Below are positions 44,380 to 52,590 of a DNA stretch of 64,000 bases, piece by piece. The stretch is from Caenimonas soli. Lineage in GTDB: Bacteria > Pseudomonadota > Gammaproteobacteria > Burkholderiales > Burkholderiaceae_C. Below the pieces are notes generated by a model. That model was not told where the DNA came from. It was given only the letters and a program-made list of their open reading frames with translations, and made no database searches. A program made the translations under genes and the position numbers. Location: NCBI RefSeq assembly GCF_013155545.1, contig NZ_JABJVV010000016.1, positions 62,001 through 126,000 on the forward strand, read 5' to 3'. Each line of letters starts with the position of its first letter. The stretch's first letter is position 1.

Positions 44380-45203
44380 CCGCGCCGAAACATCGCGTCT
44401 ACGCGATCCGTTATGGGCGCCATGATCGCATCGCGCGCGCGAACTTCATCAACCCCCCTGGCGACCATGACGCGGCGATGCCGATGGAGTACTTTGTGTG
44501 GCTCGTAGTTTGCGAAAGCGGCCGGAAAATCGTCGTGGACACCGGATTCAACGAGAAGACCGCCATCCGACGTGGCCGTACGATGTTGCGTTGCCCGACT
44601 GAGGGTCTGGCGCTTCTCGGCGCACCCGCCGAGAGCGTCACCGACGTGGTCATCACGCACCTCCACTACGACCATGCGGGCAACGCGGCGGCGTTCCCGA
44701 GCGCGCGGTTCTGGCTGCAGGAAAAGGAAATGCAGTTCGCGACCGGCAAGTACATGTGCCGCGATTTTTTCCGGCTCGCGTACGAGCGCGACGACATCAC
44801 TCACATGGTGGGTGCGCTCTTCGACAACAGGCTCGAACTGGTCAATGGGGACGCTGAGCTGGAGCCCGGCGTCTCGCTGCACTGGGTTGGCGGGCACACG
44901 GCAGGTCTGCAGGTCGTGCGGGTGTCCACAGAGAACGGCTGCGTGGTGCTGGCGTCCGACCTATTCCACTATTACGCAAATTTCTCGGAAGCCTCCCCCT
45001 TCCCGATCGTGTTCCACCCAGCGGAGATGCTGGACGGATTCCGTCGAGCCGAAGCGCTGGCCGGCAGACTGGGCTGGACGGTACCTGGTCACGACCCGGA
45101 GGTGATGAACCGATTTCAGCCAGAGCCCTCCGATCCGGAGCACACGGTGAGGCTTTGGGAGCCCTTGAGCGACCAATCGTTGCACGCCAGGCCGGCACCC
45201 TAA
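44376..45203 (+). CDS. Metallo-beta-lactamase-fold lactonase (AHL-lactonase family)
   Basis: A 275-residue MBL hydrolase with the HxHxDH motif THLHYDH (H95, H97, D99, H100), later His in GGHTAGLQ, Asp in LASDLFHYY and His in VPGHDP. The family includes AiiA/AttM quorum-quenching lactonases. In this catabolic operon, hydrolysis of a lactone intermediate (from a carboxymuconolactone-like step) is more likely than signal degradation. Start overlaps the oxygenase stop (ATGA). Confidence 0.9.
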   Translation: MTAPKHRVYAIRYGRHDRIARANFINPPGDHDAAMPMEYFVWLVVCESGRKIVVDTGFNEKTAIRRGRTMLRCPTEGLALLGAPAESVTDVVITHLHYDHAGNAAAFPSARFWLQEKEMQFATGKYMCRDFFRLAYERDDITHMVGALFDNRLELVNGDAELEPGVSLHWVGGHTAGLQVVRVSTENGCVVLASDLFHYYANFSEASPFPIVFHPAEMLDGFRRAEALAGRLGWTVPGHDPEVMNRFQPEPSDPEHTVRLWEPLSDQSLHARPAP

Positions 45204-45226
45204 GCCCAGGAATTACTTGATGACGG

Positions 45227-45252
45227 GAGCTTCTGGCCCCAAAAGCAGTCGT
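45227..45252. repeat. Imperfect copy of the island-boundary palindrome (right end)
   Basis: GAGCTTCTGGCCCCAAAAGC then AGTCGT: the central TTCTGGCCCC and the right arm AAGCAGTCGT match the perfect palindrome at 33115-33143, and the left arm is degraded. It lies 23 bp after the lactonase stop and, with the left copy, encloses the 12-kb catabolic island in direct orientation. Confidence 0.75.
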
Positions 45253-45517
45253 GAGGATTGCGGATCAGGAAGGTAGCAGTGCCGATACTGCCATCGGCAG
45301 GTTACGGTGGAGCAATAGAAGTGGCAGGGGCCGACTGCTTGCTTTGGCGAAATTCCCACGGCGGGACCGGGCTGGGCATGGACCACAGACCCCCTAGCGT
45401 CTACGAAGAGCCCGACGAAGTTGCCGTTGGGCCGAGCACTTTGCTACTGCAGGGCCAAAAGATGGTGCTTAACAACCATTCTGGAGAACGGCTAGCCAGA
45501 AGGCGCACTCTCGAGGG
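45253..45517. other. Gene-free spacer with repeat fragments
   Basis: I see no convincing gene. It has a half-site CCGACTGCTT (45331-45340) of the palindrome family and a 23-bp stretch at 45414-45436 that recurs exactly at 52233-52255. In the second copy the following 81 bp (45437-45517) are missing, which brings the module boundary next to it. Open frames here are short and overlap the real small gene on the other strand. Confidence 0.6.
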
Positions 45518-45855
45518 AGAGCAGGATCATTCGCTGAACGGATCAACCCAGGAACCGGGGCGGACATCGCAAACCAGCATGTAGAGCGTGTCGCGCTCGG
45601 ATGAGTCGTCGAACACGTCCACCTCGAAGTCATCGGGCAGCAAGACCTTGCTGGACTCGGCGTAGACGCAACGATCTTTCAGGGCGGAAGGCAGGGTGCG
45701 GAGGGAAGCGGGCATGGCGAACTCCTTCGGAAAGTTAGTGGAAGTTGGCCAGCCTGATGTCCTGGCCTGCCCGTGAGTTGCATTCCTCGACAAAGCGGTT
45801 CAAACGCCACCACCCCAAAATGCCTTTTTTTCACCGCAGGGCCACTTCTGGCCGA
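45518..45855. repeat. Duplicated 338-bp module, copy 1
   Basis: Nearly identical to 52254-52590 in the same orientation. It encloses the 62-residue gene and its upstream region and ends at TTCTGGCCGA, a string shared with the palindrome family. Differences are scattered point changes, so the duplication is fairly recent or is kept alike by gene conversion. Confidence 0.9.
45527..45715 (-). CDS. Duplicated 62-residue acidic protein, copy 1
   Basis: A small protein starting at ATG 45715 with a strong Shine-Dalgarno (GAAGGAG, six bases upstream). The sequence is MPASLRTLPSALKDRCVYAE followed by an acidic middle (LLPDDFEVDVFDDSSERD) and ends DPFSE. It has two Cys and no membrane segment. It is not a family that I recognise. 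The copy at 52263-52451 differs at only three residues, which shows that coding capacity is retained. Confidence 0.6.
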   Translation of the reverse strand: MPASLRTLPSALKDRCVYAESSKVLLPDDFEVDVFDDSSERDTLYMLVCDVRPGSWVDPFSE

Positions 45856-45867
45856 AACCAGCCCTCA

Positions 45868-45895
45868 CCTGCTGCCTGCTGCCTGCTGCCTGCTG
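45868..45895. repeat. Heptanucleotide tandem repeat (CCTGCTG)x4
   Basis: Four perfect copies of the 7-bp unit CCTGCTG, located 36 bp after the stop of the nitrile hydratase activator gene and 12 bp from the end of the duplicated module. It is non-coding. Such repeats are prone to slippage; no regulatory effect is evident. Confidence 0.9.
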
Positions 45896-45930
45896 AGAGA
45901 TACCAACGACTGCCGTGAACCCGCCCGAGC

Positions 45931-46314
45931 TCAGAAGAAATCGTCTGCCGACAACTCGATCGGCTGGCCGTGCGGCGTGCGATGAGCCGCGCGGTCCCAC
46001 GCATCTCGGTAGCGGCCCAGGCCTTCCGCACTCATCAGGCCTTTTTGTACCACCAGGCGTTCCAGCGCGGCGAGCCAATGCAAGTAGTACGTTGCACCGG
46101 TGCCGGCATCACCGGCGGCCTGCGCCCTCTTGATTTCTTCCCCCAGCGTCGCCGCCCACTCGGACCAGGTGAACATGCCGCGCTCGTGCAGCGCCAGCGC
46201 GATAGCGAAGGCTTGGCCTTCCCACGGCGCGCGGAATACGGGCCCGTGATCGTCGCGCGGGATGCCCGGAACCGATTCCGTCTCGCGCAACCCGCCAACA
46301 GCGTCGATCTTCAC
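45931..46314 (-). CDS. Nitrile hydratase accessory/activator protein
   Basis: A 127-residue protein resembling the nitrile hydratase beta N-terminus and the P14K/NhlE-type cobalt activators. The block FRAPWEGQAFAIALALHERGMFTWSEWAATLGEEI is diagnostic. The start is GTG 46314 overlapping the beta-subunit stop (GTGA). It is thought to help insert cobalt and oxidise the active-site cysteines of the alpha subunit. Last gene of the cbtBA / NHase operon. Confidence 0.88.
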   Translation of the reverse strand: MKIDAVGGLRETESVPGIPRDDHGPVFRAPWEGQAFAIALALHERGMFTWSEWAATLGEEIKRAQAAGDAGTGATYYLHWLAALERLVVQKGLMSAEGLGRYRDAWDRAAHRTPHGQPIELSADDFF

Positions 46315-46970
46315 GTCGCACCCTCCAGGTACGGTTCGAAGGCTTCGATCGAGACCTTCAGGCTGGGATCGGCTTGCGGTCCCCACAGTTCACGGGCGTC
46401 GAACACCACCGTGTAGAGCCACTGCGGATCCTCGCCGCCGCCGCTGGTCACCGCATCTGGGTACACGTGGCAGCCGCGCACCGCTTCGATGAGGCCTGTG
46501 CGATCACGGGCGTAACGCGGCAAGCGTGTGTGCCCCTGGGGATGGATGTTCCTCGTGCGCACCCGGTCGCCCGGACGGAAGCGGGCCTCCGCGTACGCCG
46601 GACGACTGAAGGAGCCACGATCGAAGGTCTGGACGATGTTGTCCTTGGTGGCGACGCGGGCGACAGGTTTGCCCGGACGCAGCATGTGGCCTGCCTGAAG
46701 TTCGTCGGGGAACACCAGGCCCTGTTCAAGGACGCAGCGCTCCATGCCCAGCAACCAGCGCTGGTAATAGGAGGCCAGCAGGTACGTAGGCGCCGGCAAG
46801 CGCTCCTGGGCGAAGCGCGACATGTCGATGTTCCAGGCGCGCGTCACGCGCATTGCGCGCTGCATTGCCAGCACACGACCTTCCCAGGGCGCATGAAAGA
46901 TCGGCTCATGGGGCTCGGACTCCACCCTGCCGAACCCGTGCATTCCGCCCATGTCGTGCACGCCATTCAT
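46311..46970 (-). CDS. Nitrile hydratase beta subunit
   Basis: A 219-residue beta subunit. It has the N-terminal [17 protein letters not shown] signature, [15 protein letters not shown] and the SH3-like C-terminal domain with [21 protein letters not shown] and [14 protein letters not shown]. It forms a heterodimer with alpha to hydrate nitriles to amides in the cytosol. The start overlaps the alpha stop by ATGA. Confidence 0.95.
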   Translation of the reverse strand: MNGVHDMGGMHGFGRVESEPHEPIFHAPWEGRVLAMQRAMRVTRAWNIDMSRFAQERLPAPTYLLASYYQRWLLGMERCVLEQGLVFPDELQAGHMLRPGKPVARVATKDNIVQTFDRGSFSRPAYAEARFRPGDRVRTRNIHPQGHTRLPRYARDRTGLIEAVRGCHVYPDAVTSGGGEDPQWLYTVVFDARELWGPQADPSLKVSIEAFEPYLEGAT

Positions 46971-47593
46971 ACCGGCACTTCCTGCGGCGGCTTCGGCAGC
47001 CCCGTTCCGATCATGCAGTCGCGCGTGACGAGGCGCGCAAGGCGCTCCTCGCTCCAGCCTTCGGTGCCGGCAGGTCGCAGTGGCACGACCAGGAAGCGGG
47101 TCTCGGCCGTGGAGTCCCACACGCGGATCCCCGTGCTGGCCGGCAGCGTCACCCCGAAATCCGCCAGCACGCCGCGCGGATCCATCACGGTGCGCGAACG
47201 ATAGGGCGCGGACTTGTACCAGACCGGCGGTAGGCCAAGCACATCCCAGGGATAGCACGAGCAAAGCGTGCACACCACCACGTTGTGCTGCTCGCCCGTG
47301 TTCTCGACCGCGATCAAATGCTCGCCCACCCGATCGAAGAGGCCCAGGGCGTTGATCGCCTTGCTTGCGTCTTCCAGCAACGCAGCCTTGAACGCCGGGT
47401 CGACCCACGCGCGTGCGATCACGCGTGCGCCGATGTGGGGACCGGTTCTGGTCTCGTAGTGCTCCACGATCAGGTCGAGGGCGGCGGGATCGACATAGCC
47501 CTTCTCGACCAGAATGGTTTCCAACGCCCGCACGCGCAGCTGCGTGTCGGACAGCTCGGAGTGCTCGTCCTCGTGGCTGGCGTGATCGTTCAT
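46967..47593 (-). CDS. Nitrile hydratase alpha subunit, cobalt type
   Basis: A 208-residue alpha subunit. The metal claw reads [10 protein letters not shown] (C108, C111, C113); the Thr in CTLC marks the cobalt type (iron-type enzymes have CSLC). The conserved [18 protein letters not shown] and [15 protein letters not shown] blocks are intact. Its start overlaps the CbtA stop by ATGA, so cobalt import and enzyme synthesis are translationally coupled. No amidase or aldoxime dehydratase gene lies nearby. Confidence 0.96.
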   Translation of the reverse strand: MNDHASHEDEHSELSDTQLRVRALETILVEKGYVDPAALDLIVEHYETRTGPHIGARVIARAWVDPAFKAALLEDASKAINALGLFDRVGEHLIAVENTGEQHNVVVCTLCSCYPWDVLGLPPVWYKSAPYRSRTVMDPRGVLADFGVTLPASTGIRVWDSTAETRFLVVPLRPAGTEGWSEERLARLVTRDCMIGTGLPKPPQEVPV

Positions 47594-48261
47594 GGTCGGC
47601 TGTCCTCCTGCATCCGGGCCTGGAAGAAGCCCGTGAGCCCGCCCAGCAAGAGCCAGAACAGCAGATTGCCTAGGGCGGCGGTGGCCACGAAGCGTTGCGT
47701 CCATTCTTCCGGTGCCACGCTTGCGTGTTCAATCGGCTGGGGGGCGCCGATAATGTGCGGCAGTAGCACGACGACCGCCCCAGCCAGCAGCAGGTACCAG
47801 CGCCTGCCGAACACGGCGAGTGCCAGGCCGGCGCTGGTGAGCAGTACAGTCAGCCACCACCAGAGCTGGCGATCGGGGAGCGCTGCTTCCTGCGCGCCTG
47901 GCAGCGTGGGCGGCAAGCCCAGGCCCGGAGCGAGGAAGAACACGGCAAATCCCGCGAGGCCCCAGGCGACGCCACGCCGCGCGTCGAGGCGTGAGCGGCT
48001 CACGACGCTCGCCGACAGCAACAGCAGTGAGAACCCAATCGCTGCCAGCGACTGCGTGAGCACCGTGGACGCGAGCCGCACCACGGATTCTTGATCGTTG
48101 CCCCGCGCGTGCGCGTCGGCGTGGCCCGCCGCCGTTTCTTCCAGCACCTCGGCGCGCAGGATCAGCGGGACCGTCAGTGCCTGGTGCAGCAAGGCGGCCA
48201 GCGCGCCCGACAGCATGCCTGCGAGCGTGGCCACCAGCACGAGGCGGCGAAAGAGGCGCAT
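47590..48261 (-). CDS. cbtA: CbtA-family cobalt transporter subunit
   Basis: A 223-residue inner-membrane protein with ~5 helices, including the family's [21 protein letters not shown] start and the Trp-rich [11 protein letters not shown] segment. CbtA and CbtB are predicted cobalt transporters, best known from B12-riboswitch-controlled loci. Here the partner is a cobalt enzyme. Starts six bases after cbtB. Confidence 0.88.
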   Translation of the reverse strand: MRLFRRLVLVATLAGMLSGALAALLHQALTVPLILRAEVLEETAAGHADAHARGNDQESVVRLASTVLTQSLAAIGFSLLLLSASVVSRSRLDARRGVAWGLAGFAVFFLAPGLGLPPTLPGAQEAALPDRQLWWWLTVLLTSAGLALAVFGRRWYLLLAGAVVVLLPHIIGAPQPIEHASVAPEEWTQRFVATAALGNLLFWLLLGGLTGFFQARMQEDSRP

Positions 48262-48267
48262 GGTCCT

Positions 48268-48471
48268 TCAGTGGCAGGGGAAACCGTTGGCATGGCGCAC
48301 GTCATGCGCGGCGTCGTGCACGACTTCGATAGGCGAGAAGCCCACGGCCCAGAGGATGACCGTCCCGAACACGGCGGCCAGGACCGCCTCAAACAGGCAC
48401 TTGCTGCGCGCGGAACGTGCGCCATCAGTTACCGTTGTGGCCGCCGAGGCGGCTATCGCGCTGTTTTGCAT
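48268..48471 (-). CDS. cbtB: CbtB-family cobalt transporter subunit
   Basis: A 67-residue protein with one membrane helix (LFEAVLAAVFGTVILWAVGF) and a His-rich C-terminus (VVHDAAHDVRHANGFPCH), the hallmark metal-binding tail of CbtB. First gene of the operon. I looked for a cobalamin riboswitch B12 box in the 100 bases upstream and saw none. Confidence 0.88.
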   Translation of the reverse strand: MQNSAIAASAATTVTDGARSARSKCLFEAVLAAVFGTVILWAVGFSPIEVVHDAAHDVRHANGFPCH

Positions 48472-49039
48472 CGCCGGCCCTCCGATGAATGCTGGCTGGC
48501 TCCATTCTAGGCACCTGCCGCCCGCATTGACCAGCCGTTCGACGACGGTCCGAACTCGGCGGCAGGGGTTAGCTCGACAGCGCCTGCTTCCTCGTAGTGC
48601 GGCTGCTTCTGGCGAATGCAGACGTCCGCTAGCGCAAGTGTTGCCGGACTTCGCTCCAGGAACACGACGAACTCACTCTGCATGTAGTCGTATTGCCGAG
48701 CATGGCGCCAAATTTATTGGCGGCTGCTTAAAGAAGTGGCACGGCCCGCAAAGCCAAGCCTGATGCGAGTCCGGGAGGAGTCTACAAGGTTATCAACACC
48801 CCTATCCCCGCTCGGCATGGACATCCGAACCGCCCGAATGTGTTAGGAGCCAGACAGCCCCGGAATGTGCTGCTTTCGACCCAAACCAGACGTCAGCCGG
48901 CATGCGCTACCTGTACCGTGGGCTGATCACCGCGCCTCCAGGGCTCGCTCTCGAATGTTGCCGCGAAGCGGAGCACCGTCGGCTTCTTGCAGACGACATG
49001 GCCTCCTTCGCGCTTTGCACTCGGCCCCTATGGGCATGC
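48472..49039. other. Repeat-rich intergenic region, no gene seen
   Basis: This 568-bp stretch should contain the cbtB promoter (just above 48471). It also has a palindrome-family half-site (GGCTGCTTCTGGCGAATGCA near 48601) and the 48698-48776 repeat. Open frames are short, and their composition is unlike neighbouring proteins. Confidence 0.6.
48698..48776. repeat. Dispersed ~78-bp repeat, copy 1
   Basis: The segment ...GGCGCCAAAT...GGC.GCTGCTTAAAGAAGTGGCAC...GCAAGC...GCCTGATG... recurs at about 52158-52234 with ~80% identity. It lies in a non-coding area and resembles the decayed end of a larger element. The core AGAAGTGGCAC and TGCTTAAA are unchanged. Confidence 0.7.
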
Positions 49040-49537
49040 TTATTTCTTCGCGGCGATCTTCTGCGGATCGTCTTCGGCGTTGACGTAGGTGAGGCCGAAC
49101 GGACCCGTACCCTGTACCTGAAGCTCCGTCGCGCCCTTCATGAGCCAGTAGTGGCTGGTCTTGCCGGGCAGGAAGTGGAATGAACCGGGCTTGAGTGCAT
49201 GCACGGCTTTGGTGTCAACCTTCTCGCCCACGCCGACGGAGGGGTTGCCCGACAGCACGGTCACCATGTAGTCCGCCGGATGCGTATGCGGAGCAATTTT
49301 GTAGCTCGCGGGTAATTTGAGCCGGAATGCGAACGGTCCCTCCTTCGCGGGATCACCGTGCAGCACGGCCAGCTTCGCGCCTTTTGGAAGCGACGGCGGC
49401 GCATCTCCCCACTTCAACTTGTCTGGGGTGATCATCGTCGCTCCTCCCGTCTGGGCTGAATCCGCTGCGCACAGGGCCACCGACACCGTGGAAAGTGCCG
49501 CTAGCAGGAGTGCTGAACTCGTGATGCGATGCTTCAT
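49040..49537 (-). CDS. Periplasmic cupin-domain protein
   Basis: A 165-residue protein with a Sec signal (MKHRITSSALLLAALSTVSV ... ALCA). The mature part is a single cupin: motif 1 is HTHPADYMVTVLSG and motif 2 is PGSFHFLPGKTSHYW, with three His and a possible fourth ligand, so metal binding is likely. It resembles DUF4437/cupin-2 exported proteins. The substrate is unknown. Confidence 0.88.
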   Translation of the reverse strand: MKHRITSSALLLAALSTVSVALCAADSAQTGGATMITPDKLKWGDAPPSLPKGAKLAVLHGDPAKEGPFAFRLKLPASYKIAPHTHPADYMVTVLSGNPSVGVGEKVDTKAVHALKPGSFHFLPGKTSHYWLMKGATELQVQGTGPFGLTYVNAEDDPQKIAAKK

Positions 49538-49917
49538 CTTTCTCTCCTATCGGCGCGGCTCGAGTTCGGCCAGCCGACGCCGCGCACGCCCGCTGGCCGC
49601 CGGCTGTTGCCGGCACGAATTGCACATTCGACGTAAGCATACGCCCGTGTCACCGCACTTGTCATGGGATGGTGCAATGAGGCGGGTACTGCTCGGCCAG
49701 CGCCAGCCGCTGGTGCGTTGGCCGAAAGAAGCAGACGTCAGCCGATTCAGAACTCCTCATGATGCTCAGTGCCTAGAGCCGAGGCATCCATTGACGCTCG
49801 CAGTTCAGCTGGCTCGGACTTGAACGCACGAAGCAAGAGCTGCAGAGGATGCATCAAATCGAAACCGTCGACGATGGATGCCTGGCAGCGGCAGGAGTAC
49901 CCCGTCGCAACCGTTAG
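49538..49917. other. Gene-free spacer
   Basis: I see nothing convincing in this stretch apart from a palindrome-family half-site GGCCGAAAGAAGCAGACGTC (49720-49739). The cupin promoter lies at its left end. Confidence 0.5.
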
Positions 49918-50166
49918 ACCTGCGCGGAAGTGCCGGTGATGATCGACAGCGGCTTCCGGAGGGGCACGGACGTACTCAAGGCCTTGGCTCTGGGCGCCAA
50001 GTTCGTGTTTGTCGGCCGCCCGTTCAACTATGCGGCCGCGGTAGCAGGAGAAGCTGGGGTTCGCAGGGGAATTTCCCTATTGCGAGACGAGGTGTCGCGG
50101 AACATGGCGATGTTGGGCGTCATTTCAACTGCGCACATCGGCCGAGACTTCTTGCTCGATGCATAG
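49918..50166 (+). pseudogene. Alpha-hydroxy-acid oxidase (FMN), C-terminal fragment
   Basis: About 80 residues match the end of L-lactate dehydrogenase/glycolate oxidase-type FMN enzymes: VPVMIDSGFRRGTDVLKALA, then ALGAKFVFVGRPFNYAAAV and a C-terminal ISLLRDEVSRNMAMLGV. The frame is closed by TAG immediately upstream, and no N-terminal ~280 residues are present nearby. It is a truncated relic. Confidence 0.85.
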
Positions 50167-50435
50167 ATCATTGCATCGGGAATGTCGTCCCTAGCCCGAC
50201 CCGGGTACGGCGTAACGGCGCAAGTACAGCGCGTCTGCTTGGATACCTGTCGAGCTCTCCGGACCATTCGCTCAGCCGGGCACCAACGAACCGTGGCTCG
50301 TCTCTCAAGCCCTGCGTTCTTGACCGCGAACCATGCGACTGCTAGTGTTGTTCACTGCAGGCGCGAACTACGTGACGCCTCGCAAGGGGGGTCGCAACAG
50401 GGACACGGCGTGCCGCTTGCCGAAAGGAGCGAATC

Positions 50436-51734
50436 ATGCTGGAAGATCGCTACGGATTGCCACTGTCGACTACCTCGACGGCTGCACGCGATGCCTACGT
50501 GGCGGGGGTGGACTGCGTGCTGTCGGGCGTGGCTGGCTACCGGGAGCTTCTGGCACAGGCCATCGCGTTCGACCCCTCTTTCGCGCTGGCCCATGTTGCG
50601 CTCGCACGCGGCCTGTTCCTCGACGCAGACTTCGCTGCGGCGCGCGAATCCGTGATCCGGGCGCGCGAGCTGGCTGCGCACGCCACGCCGCGCGAGCAAA
50701 GTCACACGGACGTCATCTGCCTCGCACTGGAGGGCAAGCCTGCGCAGGCGATGCAAGCCATGCTGGTGCACCTGCGCAGCTGGCCGCGCGATGCGATGGT
50801 GCTGGCGCCGGCCACCAGCGTGTTCGGCCTGTACGGCTTCAGCGGCGACCCGGCGCGCGAAGACCAGCTGTACCAACTGCTGGACGCGCTGGCGCCGGCG
50901 TACGGGCAGGACTGGTGGTTCGAGTCGGTCCACTCGTTCGCGGCCTGCGAAACCGGGCGTCTGGACCTGGCCTGGACGTTGATCGAGCGAAGCCTTGCGC
51001 AGACTCCACGGCACGATGCCCATGCGGCGCATTTCCGAATCCATGTGATGTATGAGCGCGGCGAATCGGACGCGGCGCTCGAGTACCTGGAGGGCTGGAT
51101 GCCGCGGCTCGATAAGCGCAGTCTGATGCATTGCCACCTGTCTTGGCATGTGGCGCTCGCAGCGCTGGCGACGGGCCGGCGCGAGCGCGCCTGGGAGGCT
51201 TATCGCACGGGCGTGCATCCCGGCGGTGCCTGGGGCCCGCCGCTCAATGTCGTGACCGATGCGGCCTCGTTCCTGTGGCGCGCCGAGCTGGCCGGCGAGC
51301 CCCGGTCCGCACTGATGTGGCGCCAAGTGCACGACCATGCGTCGCGCTCGTTCCCCAAAGCGGGGGTGGCCTATGCGGATGTGCACAGTCTGCTGGCTTG
51401 CGTGGCCGATGGCGACACGCCCACGCTGGAGCGGCTGCTCGGCGAAATCCGCCAGCGCATTGCCGCCGGCCGCTACCCGCCCGGCGAGGTAGTGATCTGG
51501 ATCGCCAACGGCTTTGCAGCCTATGCGTCCGGCGACTGGAACGGTGCCATCCGTTGTCTGGAGCAGGCGTTGCCGCAGACTGTTCGCATTGGAGGCAGCC
51601 GCGCCCAGCGTGACCTGGTCAGTCTCACACTGGCCGCCGCTTACATCAAGGCCGATCGGCCGGAAGAGGCCAGCGCGTTGATTGCCCGTGCAGCCCATCG
51701 GCCGCATGGGATCAGCTCAGCGGCGCAGCACTGA
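50436..51734 (+). CDS. Tetratricopeptide-repeat protein (TTC38-like)
   Basis: A 432-residue all-helical protein, with AAGGAG seven bases before the ATG. TPR-like pairs are visible throughout: YRELLAQAIAFDPSFALAHV (residues ~30-49), FAAARESVIRARELAAHATP, LDLAWTLIERSLAQTP, DAALEYLEGWMPRLD and WNGAIRCLEQALP. Its full-length similarity is to the TTC38-type family, whose function is unclear in bacteria. It stands alone among remnants and repeats. Confidence 0.82.
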   Translation: MLEDRYGLPLSTTSTAARDAYVAGVDCVLSGVAGYRELLAQAIAFDPSFALAHVALARGLFLDADFAAARESVIRARELAAHATPREQSHTDVICLALEGKPAQAMQAMLVHLRSWPRDAMVLAPATSVFGLYGFSGDPAREDQLYQLLDALAPAYGQDWWFESVHSFAACETGRLDLAWTLIERSLAQTPRHDAHAAHFRIHVMYERGESDAALEYLEGWMPRLDKRSLMHCHLSWHVALAALATGRRERAWEAYRTGVHPGGAWGPPLNVVTDAASFLWRAELAGEPRSALMWRQVHDHASRSFPKAGVAYADVHSLLACVADGDTPTLERLLGEIRQRIAAGRYPPGEVVIWIANGFAAYASGDWNGAIRCLEQALPQTVRIGGSRAQRDLVSLTLAAAYIKADRPEEASALIARAAHRPHGISSAAQH

Positions 51735-51834
51735 ACGCGGAGGCAAGACCGTGGGCTTGCACCAGTAAACGGCGGCGCGGGTGACGCGGACTGAGCGCCC
51801 GGACCAAGCCGGCCTACAAAAGCCTGCGGCGGAC

Positions 51835-51945
51835 TCATGTTCGCTGCAGTTCCCGCACCACGCCCGCCATGTGCATCCGGAAGTCGCTGCCGCGCAGGAT
51901 GCACATTAGATGAAGGGCCACGCGCCCGATCCGGTAGTTCGCCAT
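51835..51945 (-). CDS. Possible 36-residue peptide
   Basis: MANYRIGRVALHLMCILRGS and 16 more residues, starting at 51945 with a strong AGGAG seven bases upstream. It has one Cys and a mixed basic/hydrophobic helix. No homologue is known to me. The good ribosome-binding site is the only support, so this is tentative. Confidence 0.3.
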   Translation of the reverse strand: MANYRIGRVALHLMCILRGSDFRMHMAGVVRELQRT

Positions 51946-52253
51946 CGTCGTTCTCCTGCTATTGACTACCCCCACCCAGTCCTGGGGTGGCTGGTCTGAC
52001 AATGAGTTGCCATCTGCGGAGATTCGGTTCACGTTGCGTATTGGCCAGCTTCGTTCTGCCATTGGCGCGCAGCAGTTCTGGCTGAGCGGACGAACGGGGT
52101 AGCGTGAGCGCTGATGAAACGCGACGAGCTCACGCTGCATGCACTCGTCGCGCGGAGCGTGGCGCCAAATATTTCTGGCAGCTGCTTAAAGAAGTGGCAC
52201 CGCTCCGCAAGCTAGGCCTGATGCCGATCTGGGACGAAGTTGCCGTTGGGCCG
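51946..52253. other. Non-coding spacer with repeat copy (52158-52234)
   Basis: It contains the second copy of the 78-bp dispersed repeat (52158-52234), and the 23-bp string shared with 45414-45436 (52233-52255) directly abutting the duplicated module. I see no gene. Confidence 0.6.
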
Positions 52254-52590
52254 AGAGCAGGATCATTCGCTGAACTGATCAACCCAGGAACCGGGGCGGA
52301 CGTCGCAAACCAGGATGTAGAGCGTGTCGCGCTCGGACGAGTCGTCGAACACGTCCACCTCGAAGTCATCGGGCAGCAGGACCTTACTGGACTCGGCGTA
52401 GACACAACGATCTTTCAGGGCGGAAGGCAGGGTGCGGAGGGAAGTGGGCATAGCGAACTCCTTCGGAAAGTTGGTGGAGGTTGACCAGCCTGATGTTCTG
52501 GCCTGCCCGTGAGTTGCATTCCTCGACAAAACGGTTCACTCGCCACCACCCCAGATGTCTTTTTTTCACCGCAGGGCCGCTTCTGGCCGA
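52254..52590. repeat. Duplicated 338-bp module, copy 2
   Basis: Second copy of the module at 45518-45855, same orientation. Its right end (TTCTGGCCGA) is fused directly to the interior of an FAD-oxidoreductase fragment, which gives a sharp insertion or recombination boundary at ~52588-52590. Confidence 0.9.
52263..52451 (-). CDS. Duplicated 62-residue acidic protein, copy 2
   Basis: Start at 52451 with the same GAAGGAG ribosome-binding site. It differs from copy 1 (45527-45715) by A3T, M46I and P58Q only, at conserved length. Silent and flanking changes exceed the amino-acid changes, which hints at selection on the protein. Its function is unknown. Confidence 0.6.
   Translation of the reverse strand: MPTSLRTLPSALKDRCVYAESSKVLLPDDFEVDVFDDSSERDTLYILVCDVRPGSWVDQFSE

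Noticed and set aside
45258..45584. A 108-codon + strand frame starting with GTG after the lactonase
   Set aside because: It has no ribosome-binding site, overlaps the strongly supported 62-residue gene on the other strand and is not conserved in copy 2 of the module.
48472..48600. A possible cobalamin riboswitch upstream of cbtB
   Set aside because: cbtAB genes often have one, but no B12 box or paired helices could be seen here; the only GCCACTG-like string lies inside the cbtB/cbtA junction.
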